Positions 1-10,010 of a DNA stretch of 64,000 nucleotides are shown here, one piece after another. The stretch spans positions 2,050,001-2,114,000 of the forward strand of contig OX411559.1 in the NCBI GenBank assembly GCA_948146395.1. Direction: 5' to 3'. Within the stretch, counting starts at the first letter, position 1. Every line of letters begins with the position of its first letter. The notes under the pieces are model-generated. The model saw only the letters and a list, made by a program, of their open reading frames with translations, searched no databases and had not been told where the DNA came from. Source of the stretch: Fragum whitleyi (lineage: Eukaryota; Mollusca; Bivalvia; Cardiida; Cardiidae). Both the position numbers and the translations under genes were made by a program.

Positions 1-382
1 ATCACAGGCCGCACACTTCTGAATGCCAATCTCGGTAACCAATCGATTTAAAAAGAAACCAGGTCACGAGGTGTTGCAATATTTACATCGTTGACAAAGT
101 TATTGTCCTTGAATTTATACATTGTAATATTTTCCCAAATTATTTCGCTTCGCATGTGTAAGTTTGTGTTACGTTCAAAGAAAGGATTTTTTTCAAAGTA
201 TCTTTGTATTTCCTCATTTTAGTAAAGCGTTATCCATGATGGCGACAAGAAATTATTGATAACAATTCAATACGCGAAATTCGAAATGACCGTGGACGAT
301 AGAAAATGAAACAACAACAACAACAAAAATATTTTTTGAGACATGAAAACAGAGTTGTAGAATGATAAATATAAATATCCTG
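1..382. other. Intergenic, no gene seen
   Basis: No coding region or recognisable repeat family is visible. A short (CAA)n run lies near 312-330. The stretch ends where the first hairpin-ended element begins. Confidence 0.5.
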
Positions 383-1493
383 TTTTAGCTCACCTGAGCA
401 CGAAGTACCCTGGGTGAGCTATTGTGGTAAGGTGGATGTACTTCGTCCGTCGTGCGACGACAACATTTACATTGTATGCACTCTAGAGGCCATATTTTTT
501 ACTGATCAACCAGAATTTTGGCCAGATCTTAAAAGAATCTCGGACGAGTTCAAAATTGTGTCAACTGGGGTCAAATACTTGATCACAGTGTCAAATATTA
601 GAAAAATCTTGTTTGCACCGTAGAGGCCAAATTTCTTGCCCCATTAACCCTAAAATATGGTCAGAATTATCTTCTTAATGAAATCTCAGATTGAATTCGA
701 AATTTGGGTAACTGGGTTCAAAAACTAGGTCACGGGGTCATCGCTAAGAAAAACCTTGAATATACTCTAGAAGCCACATCTTTTTAGCCCGATCAACTTT
801 GGTCGGAATGATTGTTTTAATTAAATCTCGGATGATTTCGCAATTGGGTCAACCTGGGTCAAAATCTAGGTCTCAGGGTCAAATCCTAGATAACCTGGTA
901 TGCATTCAAAAGGTCATTATTGTTGTCCGACCAACTTGAAATTTGGTCACAATGATTATCTTGATAAAATATCGGACGAGTTCGAAATTGGGTCAACTAG
1001 GTTACTGTGTCAAATCTTATAAAACCCTTGTATGCATTCTAGAGGCAACATATTTTGTCCGATAAACCTGAAATTTAGTCAAAATGATTGTCTTCATGAA
1101 ATCTCAAACAGGTTTAAAATTGAGTCAACTGGGAATAAAAACCAGGTCACGGGATCAAATCTTGTAAAAACACATTGTATGCACTCTTAACGCCTCATTA
1201 TTTGCCAATCTACAATTTGATCAGAATGATTGTCTTCATAAAATCTTGGATGAGTCTGAAATCGGGTAAACTAGATCCCATTGGTCAAATTTAAGAAAAA
1301 CCTTCTATGTACTCTAGATGCCCCATATAATTCAAAATCAAACTGAAAATTGGCCAAGATAAATGTCTCGTTTAGCAGCCCAGCATTGCTTTGCTTAATG
1401 ACGATTCATCATCCATCTTCAAAACCTACGTTAAACAATTAAAGACCGTTCTTCAGCTGAGCAATTAAGGGACACTCTTGTGACCCTCTTGTT
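383..1493 (-). mobile_element. Hairpin-ended tandem-core element, alpha core, degenerate
   Basis: Non-autonomous element read on the minus strand. The low-coordinate edge carries the hairpin end (TTTTAGCTCACCTGAGCAC with a GTGAGCTA partner a few bases on), followed inward by a decayed CCGTCCGTCGT microsatellite. The high-coordinate edge is GTGACCCTCTTGTT, the reverse complement of the AACAAGAGGGYC left end found in the sister elements. Inside are about seven diverged copies of a ~145-bp unit, recognisable by CTCTAGAGGCC near 481, 618, 764, 903, 1035, 1183 and 1319. This is the same unit as in the large array at 12.4-17.1 kb but much older. It has no coding capacity. The architecture matches bivalve pearl or Helentron-derived HINE elements; the family assignment is inferred. 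Confidence 0.75.
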
Positions 1494-2055
1494 AGCGGCT
1501 AATAACACACTCTCTTAAATTATTTTTATATCAGTCATAACCAGCTGATTATCCTCTATTTAATACATTACGCTAGGGTAGCATGTTCATTTTAATTACA
1601 TTTCGCAGATTTTCAAGAGAAAGTCTTAAATCATTCTCTTTTTATTAAACAGCAGAGTTTATATACTGTATTACAGTCCCTCGATTTATCGATATCGATC
1701 TCTTGGTGGCTTTCGGGTTTAGGTTATAAACAAACTTTACGACAAGAAAAATGAAATGAAGGAAAATTCTTTAATAATCTACAGTGCTTGCTAAGATCGC
1801 AGACACGCAGTATTTCTGTTGTCCATCAATTCTGTCCAAAAAATCAATAGAATTAACATTACCAATTCCTTTTAGCATATTCAAAATACAATATCTATAT
1901 TTTGCATGATGATAGATCCCTATAATACTCATCTGTTGGTTTCAGGGTCAAACGATGTGCCAAGGTCACGGTCATCCGTAAAGTAAAAACATCTGAAAAT
2001 GTGCATGTTCGGGCTCATTCGTGTTTTAAAACACACTTTGTTTGTCTCAATGCCT
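1494..2055. other. Intergenic, no gene seen
   Basis: AT-rich sequence with no recognisable exon. Around 1940-2000 the phrasing (TTTCAGGGTCAAACGATG, CAAGGTCACGGTCATCC) resembles decayed tandem-core repeat sequence, but no boundaries can be set. Confidence 0.3.
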
Positions 2056-2250
2056 TCTTAAAGTCACCTCAGCACAAGGTAGTAAAGGTGAGCGATTGTG
2101 ATAGTTCAATTTCGGTCTCTTCTCCTGTACCAATCGGCCGACCTCGGTGACACTTGGCCGGAATTTTATTGGGTCGAGCTCTACCAAAGCTGTCAAGGAC
2201 TTGAAATCCACTCTGAACTCTGGTTGCCATGGGAGCAATAAGGGGGACAA
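2056..2250 (-). mobile_element. Relic right-end module of a hairpin-ended element
   Basis: On the minus strand this matches the last ~150 bp before the hairpin of the element ending at 45559. The shared landmarks are GGTAGAGCTYGACCC, AAGTGTCACC, GGCC.ACCGGT and AGGAGAAGA, followed by a degenerate AGTCACCTCAGCAC hairpin arm at 2060-2078. Only the right-end module survives; the tandem core is missing. Translations across it are repeat shadows. Confidence 0.6.
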
Positions 2251-3074
2251 ATAGGAAAATCTTTGAAAATAATCTTCTCTGAAACCAAAGGGTAGCTTTC
2301 ATATTTGGGATGTATTACCATCTTGTGAACTAACAACTCGTGCCAATTGTTTCATATTGTGGTTCTGCCCGCGTGCATCTTGGTTTACATAGGACATAGG
2401 AAATAAAAATCTTCTTTGAACAAGAAGACAGACAAATTTCATGTTTGGTATGTAATGAAGCATCACATAAATAAGCAACGCATTTGTCGACGTATCTTGT
2501 GTCAAAGGCAACCAATTCCCATGCCACTAATAACCGCCCTTTTTAATATTCTCAGCCTGGTCCTTTATACTTTATCAGTTTTTATGTCTAACATTAATAT
2601 AGAGCATGGATAAAGAACCTATTCTCGTGTTAAATTTTGATACGTCATGAATTTACGAAGCAACGCCGGTATAAACCAAACGGACCGTACAATGAATAAT
2701 GCAATTTTCCGGCACATTAGTGGTTTTGGCGCAAGTTTTACAGAGTTCCGATTAATCGATTAGCAATCTCTGTTAAAATGAATACTATAGTCTTTCTTTT
2801 TCGGCAATTTTAAAACGTTTTTTTCGGCGTTGACATTGTCAGAGATCCTCAAAGTGATTTTACCCCCTTGTGCATCGCATGTGGATATATGGTATTTCTC
2901 GCCAGAACTTTAATAAGCCTACATCCTTACCTAGCATCCAACTTCAACCCTCTAAGGTTTAGGATTATCGACCAACTGGTAGGAGCAATAGAATTTAAAC
3001 TATGACTTTGCCTGTACACTCTTTTAGCTGTAGACAATACCTATCTACATATATTTCATTGTCTTCTTTTTTAT
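2251..3074. other. Intergenic, no gene seen
   Basis: No supported gene or repeat. Short open frames on both strands between 2299 and 2613 overlap each other, lack splice context and resemble no family. Confidence 0.4.
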
Positions 3075-3600
3075 AGGCCGCCGGAGGCGGTCGTATATTG
3101 ACGTCATCTTCTCTGTTTGTCCGTCCGTCCATCCGTCGGTCCGTCCGTCCGTCCACTTTTCCAGTGGGCACAAATCATCCTCCCTAGTTTCTGGTTTGAT
3201 TGGATAAAACTTTCACAGAATGTTCCTAGTCACCTGACCTTGCGCATAAAGTCAGGATTTAGTGAATTTCAGCTGCGTCATGGAAAAAGGGGCCTACATA
3301 TAAAAAAATCTTGTGAAAGCAACTCCTCCCTCATTTATGGACCGTTTTGGATGAAATTTTCACATAATGTTTCTAGTCACATGACCTTGCGCATAAAGTC
3401 ACGGTTTGGTGAAGTTTAGCCAAGGATAGCCAAGGAAAAAGGGGCCTTCATACAAAAAAAAACAAACAAACAAAAAAAAAAAAAAAAACTGTGAACGCAC
3501 TTCCTCCTCATTTATGGACCCATTTAGATGAAACTTTCACTTAATGTTCCTAGTCACCTGCCCTAGCGCATGTTGTCGCGGTTTGGTGAATATCTTCCTA
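3075..3600 (+). mobile_element. Hairpin-ended element, family B, copy 1
   Basis: Starts with a GC-rich hairpin (GGCCGCCGGAGGCGGTC, 3076-3092), then CGTATATTGACGTCATCTTC, then a (CCGT)n microsatellite (3117-3155). About three diverged units of ~150 bp follow, each with CATTTATGGACC, TTCCTAGTCACCTGACC, TTGCGCATA and GGAAAAAGGGGCC. A poly(A) run lies at about 3461-3489. The second copy starts at 31780. Hairpin, CCGT microsatellite and tandem core are in the same order as in the other families, but the end sequence differs. The far end is indistinct. Confidence 0.7.
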
Positions 3601-3994
3601 GTGTCGCATTATTGCTATGTTACTATCGCAATTTTACAATAATTGTCTTGCCCCCTTATAGTTTACTCTTGCAAAATCACAAAAAGATGTCTCGTTAAAG
3701 CCCTTTTCCTAGTAATTTCACAATACGCACAATCTTTCTCTCACAATTTAAACGAAGTTGTCTTTAAGTTTCACATGTTTTACTCGTAATCTTGCTCGAA
3801 TTACTGCGAAAAGCGGGCATATTTTTGTAGTGACGAACTTTTCGTTAAACAGATATTTGAACAATATGGTCTTTAAAAATGTTTACGACCTTACGATATT
3901 TATTAACTATCTGACTTAAACACCAATTTTATTCGTTCTATTTTCACATCAAATCTTTTTAAAGTTGAAAGTGGAATTATACGTTGATACCAAT
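3601..3994 (-). promoter_or_regulatory. Candidate 3' UTR and poly(A) signal of the cysteine-rich gene
   Basis: Directly downstream (minus strand) of the stop codon at 3995-3997. An AATAAA hexamer on the minus strand lies at 3899-3904, about 91 nt past the stop, a reasonable distance for a short UTR. Beyond it, sequence down to 3601 shows no clear feature. The call rests on position and the hexamer only. Confidence 0.35.
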
Positions 3995-4110
3995 CTATCG
4001 TCCTGCCGGGAATCTGTCGCAGATACAGTTGTTGTCATAGCAATGGCGTAGGCTATCTGGGCAGTTGAGGTTGATACCAAATCCATAACAATCTGATTGT
4101 ATTATGCATG
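3995..4110 (-). CDS. Terminal exon, 12-Cys Cvsi-like secreted protein (second six-Cys domain)
   Basis: Read on the minus strand, a good acceptor (TTCTTTTCCTTCTTTGCAG) is followed by two bases that complete a split codon, then 37 codons and a TAG at 3995-3997. The peptide begins CIIQSDCYGFGI and ends CICDRFPAGR. It has six cysteines, with C-x4-C-x-C at the end. The phase (1) matches the donor of the exon at 11059-11214; joined, the two give 12 cysteines in two similar halves. That is the layout of Cvsi-1/Cvsi-2-type inhibitors (MEROPS I84) of oysters and clams, secreted proteins thought to block serine proteases of parasites. No inhibition-specific residue can be confirmed here. The exon is too short for ordinary ORF listing. 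Its acceptor sits against a SINE (4132-4353). Confidence 0.6.
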
Positions 4111-4119
4111 CTGCAAAGA

Positions 4120-4365
4120 AGGAAAAGAATGATTGATTGATTGAATGGGGTTTAATGCCGCTTTAAACATTTTTTCAGTTATATCGCGGCGGCTGGAGCG
4201 CCTCCAGCTACTATCTCACATAGGTCTACGATTATTGACCCATTGGTGAAAGACGAATAGTCAGAAAGAATGAGTTCCGCCGTCGGGGTTCGAACCCGGG
4301 ACCTCTAGATTGACAGTCCCATGCGCTACCAACTGCGCTATGACGGCGGCTCTAGGAAAAGAATG
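4120..4365. repeat. 12-bp target-site duplication around a SINE
   Basis: AGGAAAAGAATG occurs perfectly at 4120-4131 and again at 4354-4365, immediately bracketing the tRNA-derived SINE. On the minus strand the duplicated sequence is CATTCTTTTCCT, part of the polypyrimidine tract of the acceptor at 4111-4113. Confidence 0.85.
4132..4353 (-). mobile_element. tRNA-derived SINE inside the intron, next to a splice acceptor
   Basis: The minus-strand head (4353 down to about 4275) is tRNA-like: A box TAGCGCAGTTGGTAGCGC, then an anticodon-like loop (CTGTCAA), and B box GGTTCGAACCC at about 4285-4297. The T stem and acceptor stem do not fold as a normal tRNA, so this is not a functional tRNA gene. 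The body includes GGCGGCATTAAACCCC, similar to central domains of mollusc SINEs. The tail is (TCAA)n-like, seen on the plus strand as GATTGATTGATTGAA at 4131-4145. About 222 bp with a perfect 12-bp target-site duplication, so insertion is fairly recent. Confidence 0.85.
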
Positions 4366-4420
4366 CCGTTAGTATGTAATAATATAAGAAACAAGTATCT
4401 GGTGTTGTATGCAACACATA

Positions 4421-5367
4421 AAGTCCCCTACCGGCTTCGTTTGTCTCAATGTTTTCCCACGCCAATTCTATCAGGGACGTCAAAACCAGGTCTTGTTTTG
4501 GAAAGGGTTAAACAAGACTTACATGAGTTGTTGTCTCTGCTGTGCCCACTATACAATTCATGCAAGCAATAGACAGATGCAAGAAATAGTATCAATAACA
4601 GTTACCTTGTCTGATCCAAGATGTTTTTCTTCAGTCTTGTTGGTAAGAAATGAGAACTTTCACTGGAGGTGATTAATACTGCTGCATCACCACCCTGACT
4701 AACATGGCTTATATTTTTTTTACATTTTAAAACAGGTTTCATCAAGTTAGCTTGCTTAGTTATTCAGTTATTGCAGGATCCATTTTTTTGCCATATTTTC
4801 ACTATTTCCGTTACCATAGCAACCGCACTTTTTGCCAAAGAACAAAGATAAAATGATGTGCATAATCTACACATTGCCATCTAGTCATATACCAAGTCTC
4901 ATCAAATTAGCTTGCTTACTTATTAACTTATCGCAGGATCCAATATTTTTTTGCCATATTTTCACTATTTCCGTAACCATAGCAACAACAATTTTAGTCT
5001 AAAAACAAAAATAAAATGATGTGCATAATCTACACATTGCCATATAGTCATATACCAAGTCTCATCAAACTAGCTTGCATAGTTATTATCTTATCGCAGG
5101 ATCCCATTTTTGGCCATATTTTCACTATTTCTGTAACCATAGCAACCTCAATTTAAGTCGAAAAACAAAAATAAAATGATGTGCATAATCTACACATTGC
5201 CATCTAGTCATATACCTACTTTCATCAAAAACGCTTGCTTAGTTATTAAGTTATCGCGGGATCCAGATTTGAGCGGACAGACGGACGGACGGACGGACGG
5301 ACAGACGGACGGACAGACGGAGGGCAAACCTATCGTCCCCTTCGGTGTGAACACCGGTAGGGGACTA
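4421..5367 (+). mobile_element. Element C: inverted ends, four ~160-bp units, ACGG microsatellite
   Basis: The ends are a 13-bp inverted repeat: AGTCCCCTACCGG at 4422-4434 and CCGGTAGGGGACT at 5354-5366. Inside are about four ~160-bp tandem units marked by CATCAAATTAGCTTGCTTA (near 4740, 4900, 5065, 5224) and GATGTGCATAATC (4855, 5018, 5178). The array ends in a clean ACGG microsatellite (5276-5324). Inverted ends, ~160-bp tandem core and ACGG run match the published description of pearl elements of bivalves. There is no coding potential. Three units carry the X-box-like motif GTAACCATAGCAAC or a close variant. Confidence 0.85.
5276..5324 (+). repeat. (ACGG)n microsatellite
   Basis: Runs of ACGG with interspersed ACAG, just inside the right end of element C. 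It is the least decayed example of the ACGG/CCGT tract that adjoins the hairpin end in nearly every tandem-core element here. Confidence 0.9.
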
Positions 5368-5597
5368 ACAAGATGTGTTTGTTGAACACCAACGCCCCCT
5401 CAACAGCATTTTTTTTCGAAACAGTGGTTTGATACATAAATAGTGAAATCCTAAATTTAAGTCATTAAATTGTCTAAAACTGCTACTACATACCAATTTT
5501 CAAAAGTTAGAGTCTCACCTATCAAAAATTTTACATAATAGTAATACAAATTATGCCATCAATGAGCACCCTTCACTAAATGACATGAGCATGATCA

Positions 5598-7229
5598 ATG
5601 TCCTCGACTATGTTATGCATGTACAGGTTTTGTAATGATCATTACATATGTGAAATATCAAGGCTATTTCACTTATCTATGCAAATTAAGGCAAACGTTG
5701 GTTTTAATTTTACAACATTGACATTGAAAAATGATCGTGACCTTGACAAATGGCCTTGGTGCCTTACAAAAGGTCTTGTCCCAAGCAATCATCATTTGAA
5801 ATTTGAAGGTTCTATCACTGACCGATCAAAAAGTATGGCCATGATTAAGGTTTTTATTTCTTTTATAATAAGTGACCTTAAAAAATGACATTGACCATGA
5901 AAGACGACCTCACCTAAGCAGAAAGGTCTTGTCAATTTTGTGAAATATTAAGGCCTTATCAATTACCAATCTTAAGTTTTGACCAATGTTAAAAGTTTTA
6001 TTATATCACAAAAGCTACCTTAAATTTGACATAGACCCTAATGTATGATGTTGAGCTTGGTATCAGCAGAAAGATCTTGTCCAAAGCAATCGTCGTGTGA
6101 AATATGAAGGCCTCTTAACTTCCCAATCAAAAGTTATGACCATTGTAAAGTTTTCATGTTGAAAAAAGTGACAGTGAAATATAACATTGACCTTGACTTA
6201 AAAGTTTACAGAAAGGTATTGTTACAAGCAGAGTACGTATGAAATGTCAAGGCTATATAACCTGCCGATCTAAAGTTATGGCCAATGCTTAAGTGTCATT
6301 TTTTCTCAAATTTAATTTAACCTTAATTGATGACCGTGAGTTTATTAGTATCAGCCGAGAGATCTTTATCAAGCAATCATCATGTGAAATTTGCATACTC
6401 TTTCACTTACAATTCAAAAGCTATGGCCAATGTTAATGTTTCGATTGTTCACAAATTTGATCTTGAAAGATGACATTGACCTTAACCAACAGAAAAGTAT
6501 TGTCCCAAGCAATCATCGTAAGAAATTTTAAGGCCTCTTTATCTTCCAATCAAAAGTTATGTCTTATGTAAATTTTTATGTTGAAAAATTGTGACCTTGA
6601 CTTACGTGTTTACAGAAAGGTCTTGTTACAAACAATGCACGTATGAAACATGGAGGCTTTATCACTTACCAATCTCAAGTTATGACTAATTTTAAAGTTT
6701 TCTTTTTTTCCTAAATTTGACCTTGATAAATGACTTTTACCTTGATATGTGACATTGAGCTTGGTATCAACCGAAAGATCTTTTCCCAAGCAATCATCAT
6801 ATGAAATATGAAGTAACCATTTAAAGATTATGGCCAATGTCAGAGTTTTTAATGTTGAATTTAATGACCTTGAGAATATGACCTTGACTGATCGCCTTGA
6901 CTTTTGTATCAACTGGAAGTTGTTGTATTAAGCGAAACACCTATGAAATATTAAAAATGATTCACTTGCACCATTGCATAGAAATGGCCAACGTTAAAGT
7001 CTTAATTCTAAATTCATTTGATATTGAAAATGACTTTGACCTCGACTGATTACCTTAAAGTTAGAACCTGCAGAAAAATCTTGTCACTAAAAGCAAAAAA
7101 TATGAGAAATATGAAGGCTCAATCACTTACCAATCGAAAGTAATGGCCAATGTTAAAGTTTTCAGGGCACAAACGGACAAACAGACAGGGCAAAAACAAT
7201 ATGCCCCCGGTATATCGATGCGGGGCATA
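5598..7229 (+). mobile_element. Element D: ~11 degenerate ~145-bp units, GCCCC hairpin end
   Basis: The core is about 11 tandem units marked by AAAGGTCTTGTCCCAAGCAAT or variants at about 5771, 5924, 6069, 6212, 6358, 6493, 6616, 6774, 6915 and 7074, with a first partial unit at 5638. Each also contains GTGAAAT and TATGGCCAATGTTAAAG. The right end is an imperfect ACGGACAAACAGACAG tract (7173-7189) and a hairpin ATGCCCC...GGGGCAT (7201-7227). The left boundary is unclear; it could begin near 5391 (ACGCCCCCT). Same overall plan as element C, but unit and end sequences are unrelated. Confidence 0.75.
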
Positions 7230-7390
7230 AACAACAATCAAATTTTCTGCTGTAACACTACTGTTCATAGTTCAACAAAACTTCACAGAAGTTACCCTTG
7301 GTAAATTTCGTTGTCTAATTTTAATCGGGGCATAGCAAAGGTGTACTGGCTGTCGCGTCAGCAAGAACGATAGCCAGTGGTATGATATAT

Positions 7391-7605
7391 AATCAAAGTA
7401 CTGAAAGTACTGATAAGTTGGAATGCGTTCGATAGACGGTGACCTCAAGCTACTAACGAAGCTGACACCTCCCGCCCACCACAGGTGATCGCATAATACG
7501 TCTCGTCTTTTGACGGGCGTATATAAATCAATGTATTTCAACATCGAGAGACGCTTAAACCTCTTAATCGCTATACAGGCCTGAATCTGATGAAAGAAAA
7601 AAGAT
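7391..7605 (+). repeat. Interspersed repeat E, copy 1
   Basis: Matches, in inverse orientation, the split copy at 33362-33519 plus 34407-34462. Landmarks are AAGTACTGAAAGTACTGATA, GGTGACCTCAAGC, AAAGACGAGACGTATTA (read on one or the other strand) and CAGGCCTGAAT. It contains AGTACTGAAAGTACT, a near-palindrome, and AAGTTGGAATGCG, shared with the hairpin of family G. Element F begins at its right edge. Confidence 0.75.
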
Positions 7606-8150
7606 AACAAGAGGGCCAGAATGACCCTAAACCGCTTACCTGAATTCGATTGGTCTAATGGATCTTATCGAAGAAACTATCTGGCAAAGATTCATTCAAA
7701 TTTGCCTTATTGTTGAAGAGAAGATATAATTCGAATTATAAGCAGCCATAATAGACCTTGTCAACCAATTAAATACAGAGGATACTCAAAATTAGCCCTA
7801 CCCTGCCACGCCCATATTTATCGGCTAATGACAATTTTGCCAACAATATTTGAAGTGGGTCATCAAAGGAACATTCTTGTAAAGTTTGATTGAAACCTGC
7901 TCAGTGGTTCAGGAGGAGATGTCGTTCAAAGATTTTGGGCACAAAATAAGCCCCGACCTGCCATACCCATATTTATTGGCCAATTAGAATATAGCGACAA
8001 TATTGAAGAGGGTCTCATTTTAGCAAAATTTCATTGAAATTGGCCCAGCGGTTTAGGAGAAGAAGAAGTCTTAAGAAAGTTTACGACGGACGACGGAGTC
8101 AGGGTGATCCTAAAAGCTCCCTTTGAGCACGTTGTGCTCAGTCGAGCTAA
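7606..8150 (+). mobile_element. Hairpin-ended element F, beta core, complete
   Basis: Left end AACAAGAGGGCCAGAATGAC, then CCGCTTACCTGA. Right end GACGGACGACGG, then AAAAGCTCCCTTTGAGCAC, GTTGTGCTCA and GAGCTAA at 8150. The core has two to three ~160-bp units marked by CTGCCACGCCCATATTTAT (7805, 7957). The last ~80 bp before the hairpin (GGCCCAGCGGTTTAGGAGAA) is also present in elements with other cores. Same family as the minus-strand element at 35064-36115. Confidence 0.85.
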
Positions 8151-8709
8151 ATAAGAAGAAATGATACGGACCAGACAGCCGACTAATGGAAGCACAGGGG
8201 AACACTTATACACTAAAAACAGTTTTTATACTATTTTTCGAATGACTTTTGCTCCATTTGAGTTATCAATTACAATTTTAATTAGAAGTGTCGCAAAGTG
8301 GACCTCAACAAGTGATTTGTCTATGATGAAAAGATATTTTCGCAGGGAAGTCTTTTACTTCATGAGTTGGAATCTCAAGACAATTTCTGGACGAAGTTTA
8401 ATTGTGATTTCGACCTTTGTGACTCTTAAATTGGGCACTTTCTCGGGTCATTGACATGTTTTATTATTTGGGTCAATTGGTTGTTCAGTAAGAACGGAAA
8501 CTGTTAACTGTTTAAATTTACTGATGACCGTGACATGTATGACCCCGAAACAATAGGGTATTTCTTTGGGCCATTGGCAATATTTGTGTAAAGTTTCGCT
8601 ATTGCAGGTCAATTGCTTCTCCGTTTATCTAGCGGAAGGCAAAAGGTCAATGGACTGAGAGACAGACATGATGGAATCAATATATGCTACTCTACTTCTG
8701 AGTTGGGGG
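8151..8709. other. Unassigned sequence, possible repeat relic
   Basis: No gene supported. A 97-codon open frame at 8161-8454 has no recognisable domain. Phrases such as GGGTCATTGACATG and GAGAGACAGACATGATGG recall a decayed core and microsatellite, but the boundaries cannot be set. Confidence 0.3.
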
Positions 8710-9143
8710 TACAGTTAATAACATCGTGAAATTGATAAGGTGAACGATTTTGAAATGATTTGGGCATGATGTTGAATGAGTGAGCGGGGCGAGTTTTGAG
8801 TGAAATTTAAGGAAGGGAATTCAGTGTCGCTTATTTTGTTCAGGATGAACAAAATAAGCGATATATAAATCCTATATAAAATATGCATTAAAGTTCAATC
8901 AATGGCTCTCTATATCGTCAAGAACCAATCAGACGCTTTAAATTTCAATTATTTCAATGAAATCGCGAATTGGTTCTTGCCTATTTCATTTTGAATGTAC
9001 ATGTTGATCTTATTTTTCTAATAACTTTGAGCGTTCTTGAATGGTTTGAGTGAGTGTTTGGAATGAATCAATGGAGCGCTGAGTGAGCGATTAAGAATGT
9101 TTTTATTGAGATGAATGTCAATTTCACGATGTAACTAACTGTA
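8710..9143. mobile_element. MITE family M, copy 1 (TA-flanked, internal palindrome)
   Basis: Terminal inverted repeats of about 26 bp with about 3 mismatches, beginning TACAGTTAATAACATCG on the left and TACAGTTAGTTACATCG on the reverse of the right end. They are flanked by, or begin with, TA, as expected of Tc1/mariner-type target sites. Subterminal GAATGA/GAGTGAG motifs repeat inward from both ends. A perfect 15-bp stem hairpin lies inside (8827-8861: TCGCTTATTTTGTTC, loop AGGAT, then its complement). 434 bp, no coding capacity. Relatives are at 36367, 50971 and 52980. Confidence 0.8.
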
Positions 9144-9475
9144 TGGTGGTGCTCTTAAACATGTTGATGTGTAAGAATGTGAAGAAAACAAGTTGAACTA
9201 GTTGGTTTGTTTCAAATGGCAAATTATCTTGGTGATAAATGCAATTTGGCAAAGATTTTCATAATTCAATTAAAGATATGGTGGCAATGGTTTATGTGGA
9301 TGAGTACTGGGTTTTTACAATGAAACATTCATGTAGATAACTGCAATGTGACGAAAAAAAAAAACAATATCTTGCAAAAATATTTATTAACTTTAAAAGT
9401 GTATCATCACTTTAAGAAAAGATTTTTATTTCGTAGCTTAGATAGAAATTTACAATATAACACCTTGTAAAAAAG
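9144..9475. other. Intronic sequence, nothing recognised
   Basis: Lies in the putative 6.9 kb intron of the cysteine-rich gene. AT-rich, with an A run at about 9356-9363. No exon, repeat boundary or motif seen. Confidence 0.4.
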
Positions 9476-10010
9476 AAGGTCGTTCAGAAAGAGAAACTAT
9501 ACCTTTAAAAGAAGCTATAACATAATTCTACGAAAAACCGGTCGCGACCTTACCAAATAAGCAGATCACGTGATTGGTCTGTGCTATTGCTACAATACTG
9601 AGAAAACAGATCGCGACATTACAAAATAAGCAGATCATGTGATTGGCTAGTGCTATTGTCAATTGCTGACCTTATTGGACTTGACTTATCACATGATTTC
9701 CAAATATAGTAATGCAAACATGTGAAACTAATATATTCGTACACGAATTTTCAATAAACATCGTTTAAAAACATAAATTAGCGTGTTAATAGTATACGTG
9801 AAGTGATAGTTGTGTAATTGTACAGCATTATTTCTTTTTGATGAGATAAACTGTATGTCTTTGTCAAGTTTAGAAATACAAAATAGACCGAAGTGTATTC
9901 ATATCCTGTTCACGTGATATGTGTTCTCAAGAAACCCGAAATGAAATTATCTTGTGTTCATTTTGCGGTTTTGTTAAATCTAAGTTGGAATTGCTCCGCA
10001 TTCCAACTTA
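9476..10010 (+). mobile_element. Family G repeat, copy 1, with terminal hairpin
   Basis: About 535 bp that matches 30629-31090 in inverse orientation along its whole length. Its right end is a hairpin AAGTTGGAAT - TGCTCCGC - ATTCCAACTT (9982-10009). The other end reads GGTCGTTCAGAAAGAGAAAC. This copy carries a 69-bp internal tandem duplication (CGCGACCTTACCAAATAAGC at 9542 and its variant at 9611) absent from copy 2. No coding capacity. Confidence 0.8.

Noticed and set aside
4278..4350. Functional tRNA (GTC anticodon-like) on the minus strand
   Set aside because: A and B boxes are good, but acceptor and T stems do not pair in standard register, and the unit continues into a SINE body with a (TCAA)n tail and target-site duplication.
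7272..7610. 112-codon minus-strand frame
   Set aside because: Falls on interspersed repeat E and the start of element F; the copy at 33.4 kb does not keep the frame.
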